Of a DNA stretch of 29,131 nucleotides, positions 9,701 to 16,992 are shown one piece after another; the first letter of the stretch is position 1, and every line of letters begins with the position of its first letter. The DNA lies in NCBI GenBank assembly GCA_015234045.1, contig JADFWU010000041.1, positions 1 through 29,131 of the forward strand, given 5' to 3'. A model generated the notes under the pieces. That model saw only the letters and a program-made list of their open reading frames with translations, was not told where the DNA came from and searched no databases. Origin of the DNA: Magnetococcales bacterium (lineage in GTDB: Bacteria > Pseudomonadota > Magnetococcia > Magnetococcales > JADFWU01). Position numbers and translations under genes: made by a program.

Positions 9701-10815
9701 AAGCAGACCAAGAAGAAGGCCGTTTACTCTTTGCCGTTCACGATACGGGCATCGGCATTGACAAAGCACAACAGGATGCCATATTCCAACCCTTTACCCA
9801 GACAGATACATCCATAACGCGGAAGTACCAAGGCACTGGTTTAGGCTTAACGATCAGCCGTCGTTTGATGCGTATGATGGATGGTCAGATCTGGGTTGAC
9901 AGCATACCGGGCAAAGGATCGACCTTCTATTTCAATCCACTATTCACTATTGATCGCAAACCTGCCCCATTAGAGCAAAAATTACCGGATCTGCCAAAAA
10001 ATATTCATGTCGTTCTGATTGATGAAAATGAGACCAATAAACTGATTTTGCGTGAGATACTTATCAAAGCAGGCATTCAGATAAACGATATCGAACATGA
10101 TCAAACAGACTTGGCATCAAAAATCATCAAACAGCGTGAAGCAGGTCGCTGTGATCTGGTATTGATGGACACACATAGCGATCACGACCTGTCAATCGTG
10201 AATGCCATCAGATCAACGCAGGATGGAGAGAAACTCCCTATCTGTGTTTTAGGTACTGATCAAAGACATTCGGCATCAACGTCTATCAAAAGCAAGAACG
10301 TTACCTATCTGCTCAGACCCGTGCGACGTAGTGAACTGATTTCTACCATCTCCCGGTTGATGGACATTCATCCGCCACCCGAACCTCAGCCAGACAAACC
10401 AAAACCCGCACCTGACACCTCGCTTACTGGCGTGCGCCTGCTGCTGGCAGAAGATTCTGAAGATAATATACTGTTAATTCGTAGCTTTTTGAAAAAAAGC
10501 GGTGTCATCCTAACCGTGGCGCAGAATGGTCAAGAGGCAATCGATCACTTCCAAACTCAAATCTTTGACATGGTATTAATGGACATGCAGATGCCCATTT
10601 TAGACGGTTATGCAGCAACCCAGGCTATCCGTACTTTTGAGAGCAAAAAAAACCTTAAACGCACACCTGTACTGGCACTGACAGCATATGCCCTGGTAGG
10701 TGACTCAGATAAAAGCCTCAAGGCAGGCTGTGATGCTCATATCACCAAACCCATCAAAAAAGCCAAGTTGATCTCAATCATTCAAGAGCATGCTTTGAAA
10801 AAAAACGACCGCTGA
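6784..10815 (+). CDS. Membrane-anchored multi-PAS hybrid sensor histidine kinase
   Basis: The 1343-residue protein starts with about three membrane segments (about 6-26, 38-58, 82-103) and a short coiled coil. Five PAS domains follow at roughly 145-265, 270-390, 397-515, 560-690 and 692-812. The HisKA domain contains H839 in SHEIRTPMN, and the HATPase_c domain has an N box (IGNAIKFTEKGD), DTGIGI and GTGLGL. Two receivers come last. The first (about 1078-1195) keeps phospho-acceptor D1129 but has arginine (R1178) where the conserved lysine is expected. The second (about 1218-1335) is canonical, with D1267 and K1322. No HPt domain is present, so output needs an unlinked partner. The ATG at 6784 is the only start after an in-frame stop and has a weak Shine-Dalgarno. 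The signal sensed cannot be told from sequence. Confidence 0.9.
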   Translation: MTLFTLLTPITYWLLILLWSYIILFYIREHRKWGQSGQAMRILLSILMVDAGRTFFESAYFGAWYTARVGLLPQWIFDVLVQPHLVIIPKLINLICGILVLVLLLRRWLPKFYEERIAREKRIITLKNEIDERLKAEKVLKQTEFQLKRFRQLIDQSQDAIYLFDAGTGKVIDSNPSGWTNLGYNREELFQRYAQELYGYLSEVQSWSDLVDDLKIHHEKTIETNHIHKNGDTIPVEVAIHYEGESENGGGIIIATARDIRERVHAREEQRKNQALLTSILESSPAGVVAINNENEITHYNTRFLELWHIPSSLIEDQDESKMLDHLLEQLEAPEKFIKNVNTLKYTNRSSQKLLRLRNGNLYELFSAPLKVRNTILGRVWSFEDTTHSTRIAEALEQSEGRFRGAFEAAAHGMALVSMEGDWLKVNKALCDIVGYTESEMLRINYQSITHPADMEKDERLIAKLLSNTASTLQIEKRYIHKQGEVVWILSSVSLVRDSEGKPIHFVNQIQDISAQKQAEAELARINEELEQRVNKRTNQLQDTNIQLQKEIQERLEIASTLEEKEQRLRLALSAANMGTWHWDAHSDRETRDASFNRILGLDEKESTQPLSDFINRIHRHDQPIIHKALQESIENQSPLQSEFRIVHPNSEIHWLRAQGLPFFNHNGRLDYMTGAVVDITERKHIENKLLESERRLTQAQQIAQMGNWEYDIIKDKVIWSEEVYHMFGIEPGTPLNYNMVREKIHPDDRTTYDRLTDSWITNGGGDPYEYRIVLENDDIRNIFAIGKMDFDKNNNPIRMYGAIQDITQRKQSETAILDKERAEAANRAKSLFLATMSHEIRTPMNAIIGMGELLLESPLSEEQTQFVRILQNAGDSLVDLINDILDLSKAEAGELGLSPEPFYLEEVIDNTISVLAIRAREKGLNLYYRINPELPMHLIGDFRRLRQVIVNLIGNAIKFTEKGDVYLEVNQEADQEEGRLLFAVHDTGIGIDKAQQDAIFQPFTQTDTSITRKYQGTGLGLTISRRLMRMMDGQIWVDSIPGKGSTFYFNPLFTIDRKPAPLEQKLPDLPKNIHVVLIDENETNKLILREILIKAGIQINDIEHDQTDLASKIIKQREAGRCDLVLMDTHSDHDLSIVNAIRSTQDGEKLPICVLGTDQRHSASTSIKSKNVTYLLRPVRRSELISTISRLMDIHPPPEPQPDKPKPAPDTSLTGVRLLLAEDSEDNILLIRSFLKKSGVILTVAQNGQEAIDHFQTQIFDMVLMDMQMPILDGYAATQAIRTFESKKNLKRTPVLALTAYALVGDSDKSLKAGCDAHITKPIKKAKLISIIQEHALKKNDR

Positions 10816-10834
10816 GAGCATGCTCTTAGCGGTC
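10798..10834 (-). terminator. Intrinsic terminator of mrp, embedded in the kinase gene's 3' end
   Basis: A 28-base near-perfect inverted repeat (10807-10834, one G-T mismatch) is flanked on the left by eight A residues (10798-10805). Read on the minus strand this is a GC-rich stem followed by eight T residues, a textbook intrinsic terminator for the converging mrp gene. On the plus strand it has no proper T-run. The stem contains the kinase stop codon (10813-10815). Confidence 0.75.
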
Positions 10835-10881
10835 ATTGATCCAACTATTTTATCTCAGAATACTGACTGAATGCTTCTGAG

Positions 10882-11970
10882 TTACTCTACAACGATCTTG
10901 GGAAAAGCCTGTTCATTGTGGCGCAGAGTGGCGACCTTGGCAGCGATTTTTGAGGCGATTTCCTGGTAGCGTTTTCCTTGAAGACCATCAGGATCTGAAA
11001 CCATGGTAGGGTTGCCAGAATCAGCATCTTTACAGATCTTCTCATCCAACGGCAATTCACCTAAAAATTCAATGCCATCCGCTTCAGCTTGTTTACGCGC
11101 GCCACCATGAGAGAAGATCTCCGCACGATGTCCGCAATCTGGACAGAGATAGTAGGACATGTTCTCAACCACACCCAGAACTGGCGCGTTGACTTTCTTG
11201 AACATGTTGATGCCTTTTTTGACATCCAGAAGTGCGACATCCTGTGGTGTGGAGATAATCACCACGCCGGTCAGTGGCACTTTCTGTGTCAATGTGAGTT
11301 GGGCATCACCGGTTCCGGGTGGAAGATCAATAATCAGATAATCCAACTCGCCCCATTCAATATCCCGCAACAACTGCTCAACAGCCATACCGACCATGGG
11401 CCCACGCCAAACCATAGGTGCCTCTTCGGGTACAAACAACCCCATGGAGATGGCCTTCAGGCCATGGGCCATGATGGGCTCAACACCCTTACCCTTTTCA
11501 CCAACTTCGTCAGGATTGGGGCGTTCGGTGATGTTAAGCATGCGTGGCAAACTCGGGCCATAAATATCCGCATCCATGATACCAACGCTGGCACCCATGC
11601 GAGACAGAGCCAGGGCCAGATTGACAGCAGTAGTGGATTTACCAACACCGCCTTTACCAGATGCCACAGCAATGACATTTTTTACATGGGGCAACAACTC
11701 AGTCGCTTGTTTTCCACCTTGAACTTGGGCCGTCATCTCCACGTTGACAGTTTCCACGCCATCCAGCGCACTTACAAGCGTTTGCGCCTGTTGACGGAAC
11801 TGCTCTTTGACTGGACAAGCCGGTGTAGTCAACTCAATGGAAAATGAAACGGTGGTGCCATCAATAGTCAGATTTTTTACAAAACCCAGAGTGACGATAT
11901 CCTTTTTCAGATCAGGATCAATGATCTGTTTGAGGGCATCCAGAATGTGTTGTTCTTGAACATGTGACAT
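10882..11970 (-). CDS. mrp: Mrp/ApbC-type Fe-S cluster carrier P-loop ATPase
   Basis: The 362-residue protein has an N-terminal DUF59/MIP18 domain (about 1-80, with C52 in TTPACPV). A ParA/MinD-like NTPase domain follows, with deviant Walker A GKGGVGKST at 105-113, a Walker B-like DLPPGTGD near 215 and the CPDC motif (C276, C279) that bridges a [4Fe-4S] cluster between subunits. Members of this family (Mrp, ApbC, Nbp35) carry Fe-S clusters to apoproteins in the cytoplasm. The length is typical. ATG 11970 is preceded by GGAGACACT, which supplies a Shine-Dalgarno at 7-base spacing. The gene is back to back with rnfA, and delivering clusters to RnfB/RnfC would make sense but is not shown. Confidence 0.93.
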   Translation of the reverse strand: MSHVQEQHILDALKQIIDPDLKKDIVTLGFVKNLTIDGTTVSFSIELTTPACPVKEQFRQQAQTLVSALDGVETVNVEMTAQVQGGKQATELLPHVKNVIAVASGKGGVGKSTTAVNLALALSRMGASVGIMDADIYGPSLPRMLNITERPNPDEVGEKGKGVEPIMAHGLKAISMGLFVPEEAPMVWRGPMVGMAVEQLLRDIEWGELDYLIIDLPPGTGDAQLTLTQKVPLTGVVIISTPQDVALLDVKKGINMFKKVNAPVLGVVENMSYYLCPDCGHRAEIFSHGGARKQAEADGIEFLGELPLDEKICKDADSGNPTMVSDPDGLQGKRYQEIASKIAAKVATLRHNEQAFPKIVVE

Positions 11971-11992
11971 AGTGTCTCCAAAATATCAGACT

Positions 11993-12021
11993 GTTATAGT
12001 CCGTATTGTATTGATTGCCAG
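11993..12021 (-). promoter_or_regulatory. Candidate sigma-70 promoter of mrp
   Basis: On the minus strand CTGGCA (12021-12016) and TATAAC (11998-11993) are spaced by 17 bases, matching the consensus at 4 and 5 of 6 positions. Transcription would begin close to 11985, giving a short leader before the mrp ATG at 11970. Confidence 0.45.
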
Positions 12022-12177
12022 GTCGGAGAGTATAAATCCTCTCCTCCTATCCTGCATGCAACCTGCTTGCGCCTTATTGCACGAAAAAGTCACCGATAGT
12101 GTAATCACGACATTCAGACAGTCAAGGGTATGCGGTTTCTGCTATTGTTTAAAAATCCCTTGTTTCCCATAGGGTTA

Positions 12178-12207
12178 TTGCTACTTTTTACCGATATTTT
12201 TTATAGA
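12178..12207 (+). promoter_or_regulatory. Weak candidate promoter of rnfA
   Basis: TTGCTA (12178-12183) and TATAGA (12202-12207) are 18 bases apart, each matching the consensus at 4 of 6. This would leave a leader of about 110 bases before rnfA. The surrounding AT-rich sequence makes chance matches likely. Confidence 0.25.
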
Positions 12208-12324
12208 AATACCAAATATACATTTGCCTGACCTCCCAGATTGTTGTATTTATTCACCGCTTAGGACAATACGCGCACAACAGTATCAACTTGTTATAAA
12301 ACGCCATTGAATGGATAGTTTCCC

Positions 12325-12900
12325 ATGGATTTCATCCTGATTCTGGTCAGCACGATCTTTGTAAATAACTTTGTTTTGGCAAAATTTTTGGGGGTTTGTC
12401 CATTTCTGGGCGTTTCCAAAAAGGTCGAGACAGCCATTGGTATGACATACGCGGTTATGTTTGTCATGACCCTGGCTTCGGTGATTTCGTGGCTGGTTCA
12501 GTACTACATTCTCAACCCGTTTGAGTTGGGTTATCTGCAAACCATCTCATTTATCCTGATTATCGCCTCTCTGGTGCAGCTCACCGAGATGGTGATTCGC
12601 AAGGTAAGTCCGGTACTCTATGCATCGCTGGGTATCTTTCTACCACTGATCACCACCAACTGTGCTGTACTTGGTGTGGCTCTGCTGAATATCCAAATGG
12701 AAAACAATTTCCTTGATGCCTCTGTCTACGGCGTTGGTGCTGGTTTGGGATTTGGTCTGGTAATGATCCTGTTTGCTGGCATGCGTGAACGCATTGATCT
12801 GTCCGACGTGCCCCGGTTGCTCAAGGGTTCGCCTATCTCTTTGGTCAATGCGGGTTTGATGTCCCTGGCTTTTATGGGATTCGCAGGTCTGGTTAAGTAA
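12325..12900 (+). CDS. rnfA: Rnf/Rsx complex membrane subunit A
   Basis: The 191-residue protein is almost entirely hydrophobic, with about six membrane segments. It opens with [18 protein letters not shown], characteristic of RnfA/RsxA and of the related NqrE subunit. A second conserved stretch, [16 protein letters not shown], pairs with the similar one in RnfE; these two inverted homologues form the membrane core, where each contributes a cysteine to an Fe-S site in known structures. The length is that expected for the family. The ATG at 12325 has only a modest GGA upstream. It is the first gene of the rnf operon, and a hairpin with a T-run separates it from rnfB. Confidence 0.95.
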   Translation: MDFILILVSTIFVNNFVLAKFLGVCPFLGVSKKVETAIGMTYAVMFVMTLASVISWLVQYYILNPFELGYLQTISFILIIASLVQLTEMVIRKVSPVLYASLGIFLPLITTNCAVLGVALLNIQMENNFLDASVYGVGAGLGFGLVMILFAGMRERIDLSDVPRLLKGSPISLVNAGLMSLAFMGFAGLVK

Positions 12901-12906
12901 TCGTTC

Positions 12907-12943
12907 AGCCCGATTTTTTGAAAGTCGGGCTTCACTTTTTTTT
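12907..12943 (+). terminator. Terminator-like hairpin between rnfA and rnfB
   Basis: Positions 12907-12917 pair with 12921-12931 (11 bp, one G-U pair) around a 3-base loop, and eight T residues follow at 12936-12943. The rnfB Shine-Dalgarno GGGAG starts immediately afterwards. It has all parts of an intrinsic terminator, but genes of the same complex continue downstream, so it is more likely a partial terminator, attenuator or mRNA end-protecting stem. Confidence 0.65.
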
Positions 12944-12958
12944 AGGGAGCCAATCCAC

Positions 12959-13492
12959 ATGATTGAGGCGGTTCTCAGCATCAGCGGCATAGCCCTGGTT
13001 GCCGGTCTTGGACTCGGCTTTGCTGCGAAAAAATTTCATGTAGAGAGTGACCCACTGGTCAGTAAATTAGATGAGTTACTGCCAGCCACCAACTGTGGCA
13101 ACTGTGGTTATCCAGGGTGTATGCCCTATGCCGAAGCACTTGCCAATGGTGAAGCTGCGGTCAATCTTTGTTCGCCTGGCGGCAAAGCTACCATGGAAGC
13201 GTTGGCTGCAATGTTGGGTGTTGAACCACAAGCTTTGGATGATGAAGGCCCCACAATAGCCTGGATTGACGAAGACAAATGCATCGGCTGCACTGCCTGT
13301 ATCAAGGCATGCCCGGTAGATGCCATCGTGGGTGCCAACAAGCAGTCACACACGGTCATTACGGTTGAATGTACAAGCTGTGAGAAGTGCATTGAACCCT
13401 GTCCTACCGACTGTATCCTCATGGTGCCCAAGGTAGCGACACTTTATGATTGGGTCTGGGATAAACCCCAAGGCCCTTATACGATTCAATGA
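12959..13492 (+). CDS. rnfB: Rnf/Rsx complex Fe-S subunit B
   Basis: The 177-residue protein has one N-terminal membrane anchor (about 4-22). A four-cysteine Fe-S motif (C46, C49, C54, C71 in CGNCGYPGC...LC) follows, then two ferredoxin-type [4Fe-4S] motifs (C108/111/114/118 and C138/141/144/148). RnfB is the likely entry point for electrons exchanged with ferredoxin at the membrane. The short form with two ferredoxin clusters resembles the gammaproteobacterial type. The start at 12959 follows a GGGAG Shine-Dalgarno. A modest 7-bp inverted repeat (13499-13505 with 13514-13520) lies in the 59-base gap to rnfC. Confidence 0.95.
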   Translation: MIEAVLSISGIALVAGLGLGFAAKKFHVESDPLVSKLDELLPATNCGNCGYPGCMPYAEALANGEAAVNLCSPGGKATMEALAAMLGVEPQALDDEGPTIAWIDEDKCIGCTACIKACPVDAIVGANKQSHTVITVECTSCEKCIEPCPTDCILMVPKVATLYDWVWDKPQGPYTIQ

Positions 13493-13551
13493 GTTCTCCC
13501 GATTTATCACAAAAAATCGGTATCCGGTAATTGACGCGAGGAACCAACAGA

Positions 13552-15291
13552 ATGGGTATTGCCTCCAAAATAAGGCGTCTGTTCCACGGTGGGGTTCATC
13601 CCCCGGAGTACAAAGACCTTTCGGAAAATTGCGGCATCGAAGCGATGCCCATGCCCGAACGCCTGTTTGTACCACTTCACCAACACATCGGTGCGCCCTG
13701 CGACCCCTGTGTATCGGTCGGTGACAAAGTACTTAAAGGCCAGGTCATCGGTAAGCCTGCCGGTTTTGTCTCATCGCCCGTGCATGCGCCCACATCGGGC
13801 ACTATTGTCGATATCAAAGAACATACAGTTGGCCACCCCTCCGGGCTGACCATGCTTTGTGCAATCATTGATACCGATGGCGCAGACACATGGTTGGACA
13901 CGCTCAAGGGCATTGACGATCCCATGAATGCCGAGCCATCCAGCTTGCGTGATCAAATCCGCAATGCCGGGATTGTCGGCCTGGGTGGCGCAACTTTCCC
14001 AACGTTCATCAAACTCTCTCCGCCCAAAGGCAAAGTTGCAGAGTTATTGTTGATCAATGGCGTTGAGTGCGAGCCGTATCTCACCTGTGATGCACGGTTG
14101 ATGGAAGAGCAGACCGAGCGGGTTATTGATGGTATCCACCTCACACTGCACGCCCTTCAGACCAAGAAATGCATCATCGGCATTGAGAATAATAAGCCAC
14201 GTGCCATTGAGGCCATGCAAAAAGCGGTTGCCGATGAGCCGAACATAACGGTCCAAGCACTACCGGTCATGTATCCTCAGGGTGGTGAAAAACAGCTGAT
14301 TGAAGCGGTCACCAAAAAGCAGGTGCCTTCCGGCGGTCTGCCTGTTGACGTTGGTGTCATTGTTCATAATGTGGCCACAATTGCCGCTATCAGCGATGCG
14401 ATTCGTGATGGTAAACCATTGATCAATCGCCTTGTAACGGTGAGCGGACTGGGCATCAATCGTCCCGCCAATGTAGATGCTTTATTCGGCACACCGGTTC
14501 AGAGTCTGATTGATCACTGCGGTGGACTCAAGCAAGAGACCAAACGTGTTGTGATGGGCGGACCTATGATGGGTGTGACCTTACATTACATGGAAGCGCC
14601 GGTTACCAAAGGCACTTCTGGTCTATTGGCGATGACTGCCAAAGAAGCCCATGAAGAGCAGGAACGTCCCTGCATTCGTTGTGGAAGCTGTCTCCAAGCG
14701 TGTCCGGTCAGCCTGATGCCAACTGAAATGGCTTGGTTCTCACGGACAGAACAGTTTGACATGGCTAAGGATTACAATCTTTACGACTGTATTGAGTGTG
14801 GTTCCTGTGCGTATGTGTGCCCATCGAATATTCCGTTGGTCCACTACTTCCGTTTTGCCAAGCTTTCTATTGGTGCTGCTGAGCGTGAAGCCAGACAGGC
14901 AGAAATCTCCAAGAAGCGCACCAAGATCAAAGATGCGCGTGTCGTTAAAGAGCAGGAAGCTCGGGCTGCCAAGAAAGCCGCTATGAAGGCTAAGATGGCC
15001 GCCAAACGAAAAGCCAGCGCTTCAGCGACCAAGAAACCAGCTGCAACAGATAGCACCGCAGCGGGTGATGATAAGGCTGCTAAAGCGGCACGGGCCGCCA
15101 AAGCCGCACAGGCTGCCAAGGCCGCACGAGCAAAAAAAGCCGCCGCCAGTGGTGACGCTGGTGGCGATGACGATAAGGCTGCTAAAGCGGCACGGGCTGC
15201 TAAAGCGGCCAAAGCGGCACGAGCTGCCAAGGCGGCCAAAGCCGCGCGGGCTGCGAAAGCGGCTAAAGCTGCCACTGAACAATCTGAATAG
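13552..15291 (+). CDS. rnfC: Rnf/Rsx complex NADH/FMN and Fe-S subunit C
   Basis: The 579-residue protein begins with the usual barrel-sandwich segment (HPPEYKDLS...), followed by the NADH/FMN-binding NuoF-like part with GLGGATFPTFIKLSPP near residue 142 and LLINGVECEPYLTCD. Two [4Fe-4S] motifs start at residues 374 (CIRCGSCLQACP) and 413 (CIECGSCAYVCP). From about residue 440 the C-terminus becomes Lys/Ala-rich, ending in Ala-Ala-Lys repeats as in RsxC of many gammaproteobacteria. The start at ATG 13552 fits a GAGGA Shine-Dalgarno 9 bases upstream; an in-frame TTG at 13531 precedes that signal and is rejected. This subunit is peripheral and exchanges electrons with NAD(H). Confidence 0.95.
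   Translation: MGIASKIRRLFHGGVHPPEYKDLSENCGIEAMPMPERLFVPLHQHIGAPCDPCVSVGDKVLKGQVIGKPAGFVSSPVHAPTSGTIVDIKEHTVGHPSGLTMLCAIIDTDGADTWLDTLKGIDDPMNAEPSSLRDQIRNAGIVGLGGATFPTFIKLSPPKGKVAELLLINGVECEPYLTCDARLMEEQTERVIDGIHLTLHALQTKKCIIGIENNKPRAIEAMQKAVADEPNITVQALPVMYPQGGEKQLIEAVTKKQVPSGGLPVDVGVIVHNVATIAAISDAIRDGKPLINRLVTVSGLGINRPANVDALFGTPVQSLIDHCGGLKQETKRVVMGGPMMGVTLHYMEAPVTKGTSGLLAMTAKEAHEEQERPCIRCGSCLQACPVSLMPTEMAWFSRTEQFDMAKDYNLYDCIECGSCAYVCPSNIPLVHYFRFAKLSIGAAEREARQAEISKKRTKIKDARVVKEQEARAAKKAAMKAKMAAKRKASASATKKPAATDSTAAGDDKAAKAARAAKAAQAAKAARAKKAAASGDAGGDDDKAAKAARAAKAAKAARAAKAAKAARAAKAAKAATEQSE
15065..15282 (+). repeat. Degenerate Ala-Lys-Ala coding repeat in the rnfC tail
   Basis: Short units such as GCTAAAGCGGCA and GCCAAGGCGGCC recur in tandem, coding AAKAARAAKA. 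One 24-base string starting with GATAAGGCTGC occurs twice, near 15070 and 15173, indicating an internal duplication of about 103 bases. The encoded region should form a highly basic, helical, flexible tail. The repeat also leaves long open antisense frames that are not genes. Confidence 0.8.
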
Positions 15292-15305
15292 TCTGGACAT
15301 CAACC

Positions 15306-16376
15306 ATGGCTCAAATGTCTCTTAATGTAATCTCTTCACCGCATGTCCATGGAGGCGACTCCATACCCAAGGTCATGAAAACGGTGATCTATGCCCTGAT
15401 GCCTGCAACTGCGCTCTCTGTGGTTATGTTTGGCTGGCCGGCTCTTTTGGTGATATTGCTCACCACACTCTCCTGTATGGTTACAGAGTGGGTGTTCATG
15501 AAGATCCGCAACCGGGCTTCAACCCTTGATGACTACTCAGCAGCGCTGACGGGTCTTCTACTGGCACTGACGCTGCCGCCGCATACGCCCTGGTGGGTGT
15601 GTGTTGTTGGTGGTGTGTTCGCCATTGCGGTCGGCAAGCAGATTTACGGCGGTTTGGGCAATAACATGTTCAACCCTGCCTTGATCGCGCGTGTTTTTCT
15701 GCTGATCAGTTTTCCAGTTGAGTTGACCACATGGCCAATTCCTGTAGATATATTTGGTCCTGCTTCTTATGGGTTGTACGACTCATTTGCTATCATCTTT
15801 TCTGGCGACTATGGCTCTCTCAGTATGGATGCCATTACCGGTGCAACACCACTTGGTCAGTACCGGATGGAAACAGGGCTGGGTAAAACGGTTCAGGATG
15901 CGCTGTATGGTCTCTACAACTTTGACCATGCCCAGGTTGCTGGTGGTCTTGTAGGTGGCTCGATCGGTGAGACCTCTGCGGCTCTGCTTGGCCTCGGTGG
16001 TATCTGGATGATCCGCAAAAAGTTGATCACCTGGCACATCCCGGTTTCCATGATCCTTGGCTGCATTGTACCGGCTGGACTTTTTTGGCTGGCAAACAGT
16101 ACGGTCTATCCTGATCCCATTTTCCACTTGGTGACAGGTGGTTTGGTGTTGGGTGCCTTTTTCATGGCAACGGACATGGTTACCTCACCGGTAACATTCA
16201 AAGGTCAGCTGATTTTTGGCTTCCTGTGTGGTCTTTTAACTTGGATTATTCGTACTTGGGGTGGATACCCGGAAGGTGTCTCCTTTGCAGTGGTTATTAT
16301 GAACACAGCAGTCCCCTTGATTGATCAGTATACACGACCCACCATTTACGGTGCTGTCAAGAAAACGGAACAATAG
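15306..16376 (+). CDS. rnfD: Rnf/Rsx complex membrane subunit D
   Basis: The 356-residue protein has about nine or ten membrane segments. It carries the family signature D-A-I-T-G-A-T-P-L, whose threonine (T181) is the expected attachment site of covalently bound FMN. The stretch GNNMFNPALIARVFLLISFP is also typical of RnfD and NqrB. RnfD is thought to lie in the ion-translocating core. ATG 15306 is 12 bases after the rnfC stop, with a weak TCTGGA upstream. The stop codon at 16374-16376 overlaps the Shine-Dalgarno AGGAG of rnfG. Confidence 0.95.
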   Translation: MAQMSLNVISSPHVHGGDSIPKVMKTVIYALMPATALSVVMFGWPALLVILLTTLSCMVTEWVFMKIRNRASTLDDYSAALTGLLLALTLPPHTPWWVCVVGGVFAIAVGKQIYGGLGNNMFNPALIARVFLLISFPVELTTWPIPVDIFGPASYGLYDSFAIIFSGDYGSLSMDAITGATPLGQYRMETGLGKTVQDALYGLYNFDHAQVAGGLVGGSIGETSAALLGLGGIWMIRKKLITWHIPVSMILGCIVPAGLFWLANSTVYPDPIFHLVTGGLVLGAFFMATDMVTSPVTFKGQLIFGFLCGLLTWIIRTWGGYPEGVSFAVVIMNTAVPLIDQYTRPTIYGAVKKTEQ

Positions 16377-16386
16377 GAGTCCACCA

Positions 16387-16992
16387 ATGCCTGAATTTGT
16401 ACGCATGGGTCTGATTCTCATGATCGTCGGCGCGGTGGCCACAACCATTCTGGCTGCCACCGAACAAATTACCCGTGAACCAATCGCTGAAGCCAAGCGA
16501 CAGGAGATTCTGAAAGCGCTCCGTCAGGTTCTACCGCTTGGGTTCGACAATGATCCTGACCAAGATACATTGGTTCTCATTGATCCAAGCCTGAATCGTA
16601 AAGAGAAGCCGGTCACTTTCTACCGCGCCCGCAAGGGCGGTTCTCCTCTGGCATCTGCCTATGTGGTCACAGCGCCTGACGGCTACTCTGGGAACATTGA
16701 TATCATGATGGCTGTAGCCCCTGGCGGCATCGTCACGGGTGTTCAGATTGTTGGTCATGCTGAGACACCCGGTCTGGGTGATAAGGCGGTGATCACCGAT
16801 TGGCCAGAGAGCTTTAAGGGCAAGACCCTGGACAACACAAAATGGGGTGTGAAAAAGGACAACGGTGACTTTGATCAGTTTGCCGGAGCCACGATCACAC
16901 CGCGTGCCATTGTTGGTGCTGTTCATCGTGGTCTTAAGTATTTTGTGGAAAACCAGGATAAGATCCTTGCCAGCGGGAGCAACGCCCAATGA
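16387..16992 (+). CDS. rnfG: Rnf/Rsx complex FMN-binding subunit G
   Basis: The 201-residue protein has a single N-terminal membrane anchor (about 6-23) and a periplasmic FMN-binding domain. The flavinylation motif reads FAGATITP, with T169 as the predicted covalent FMN site. HAETPGLGDK, another family hallmark, is present. I start it at ATG 16387 because AGGAG lies 7 bases upstream; the frame is open back to a TTG at 16321, but that would overlap rnfD. Flavinylation would need an ApbE-type transferase, which is not in this window. The last four bases overlap rnfE (ATGA). Confidence 0.94.
   Translation: MPEFVRMGLILMIVGAVATTILAATEQITREPIAEAKRQEILKALRQVLPLGFDNDPDQDTLVLIDPSLNRKEKPVTFYRARKGGSPLASAYVVTAPDGYSGNIDIMMAVAPGGIVTGVQIVGHAETPGLGDKAVITDWPESFKGKTLDNTKWGVKKDNGDFDQFAGATITPRAIVGAVHRGLKYFVENQDKILASGSNAQ

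Larger units (their letters stand above)
11971..12324. other. 354-base divergent regulatory gap between mrp and rnfA
   Basis: No convincing gene lies here; a 66-codon plus-strand frame at 11972-12172 has no family resemblance. The gap holds a candidate mrp promoter at its left end, a weaker candidate rnfA promoter (12178-12207), and a small 6-bp hairpin GGAGAG/CTCTCC at 12025-12044 that falls just upstream of the mrp promoter. The right half is AT-rich. I see no clear FNR-type (TTGAT-N4-ATCAA) box. Confidence 0.5.

Noticed and set aside
11089-11847. 252-codon plus-strand frame inside mrp
   Set aside because: mrp is unambiguous from its P-loop and CPDC motifs. The opposite frame is His/Cys-rich noise.
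13499-13520. Inverted repeat between rnfB and rnfC as a terminator
   Set aside because: The stem is only 7 bp with an 8-base loop, and no T-run follows.
14844-15275. 143-codon Ala-rich open frame on the minus strand
   Set aside because: It is the antisense shadow of the rnfC Ala-Lys repeat, where GC-rich repeats keep the opposite strand open. It has low-complexity composition and no start signal.
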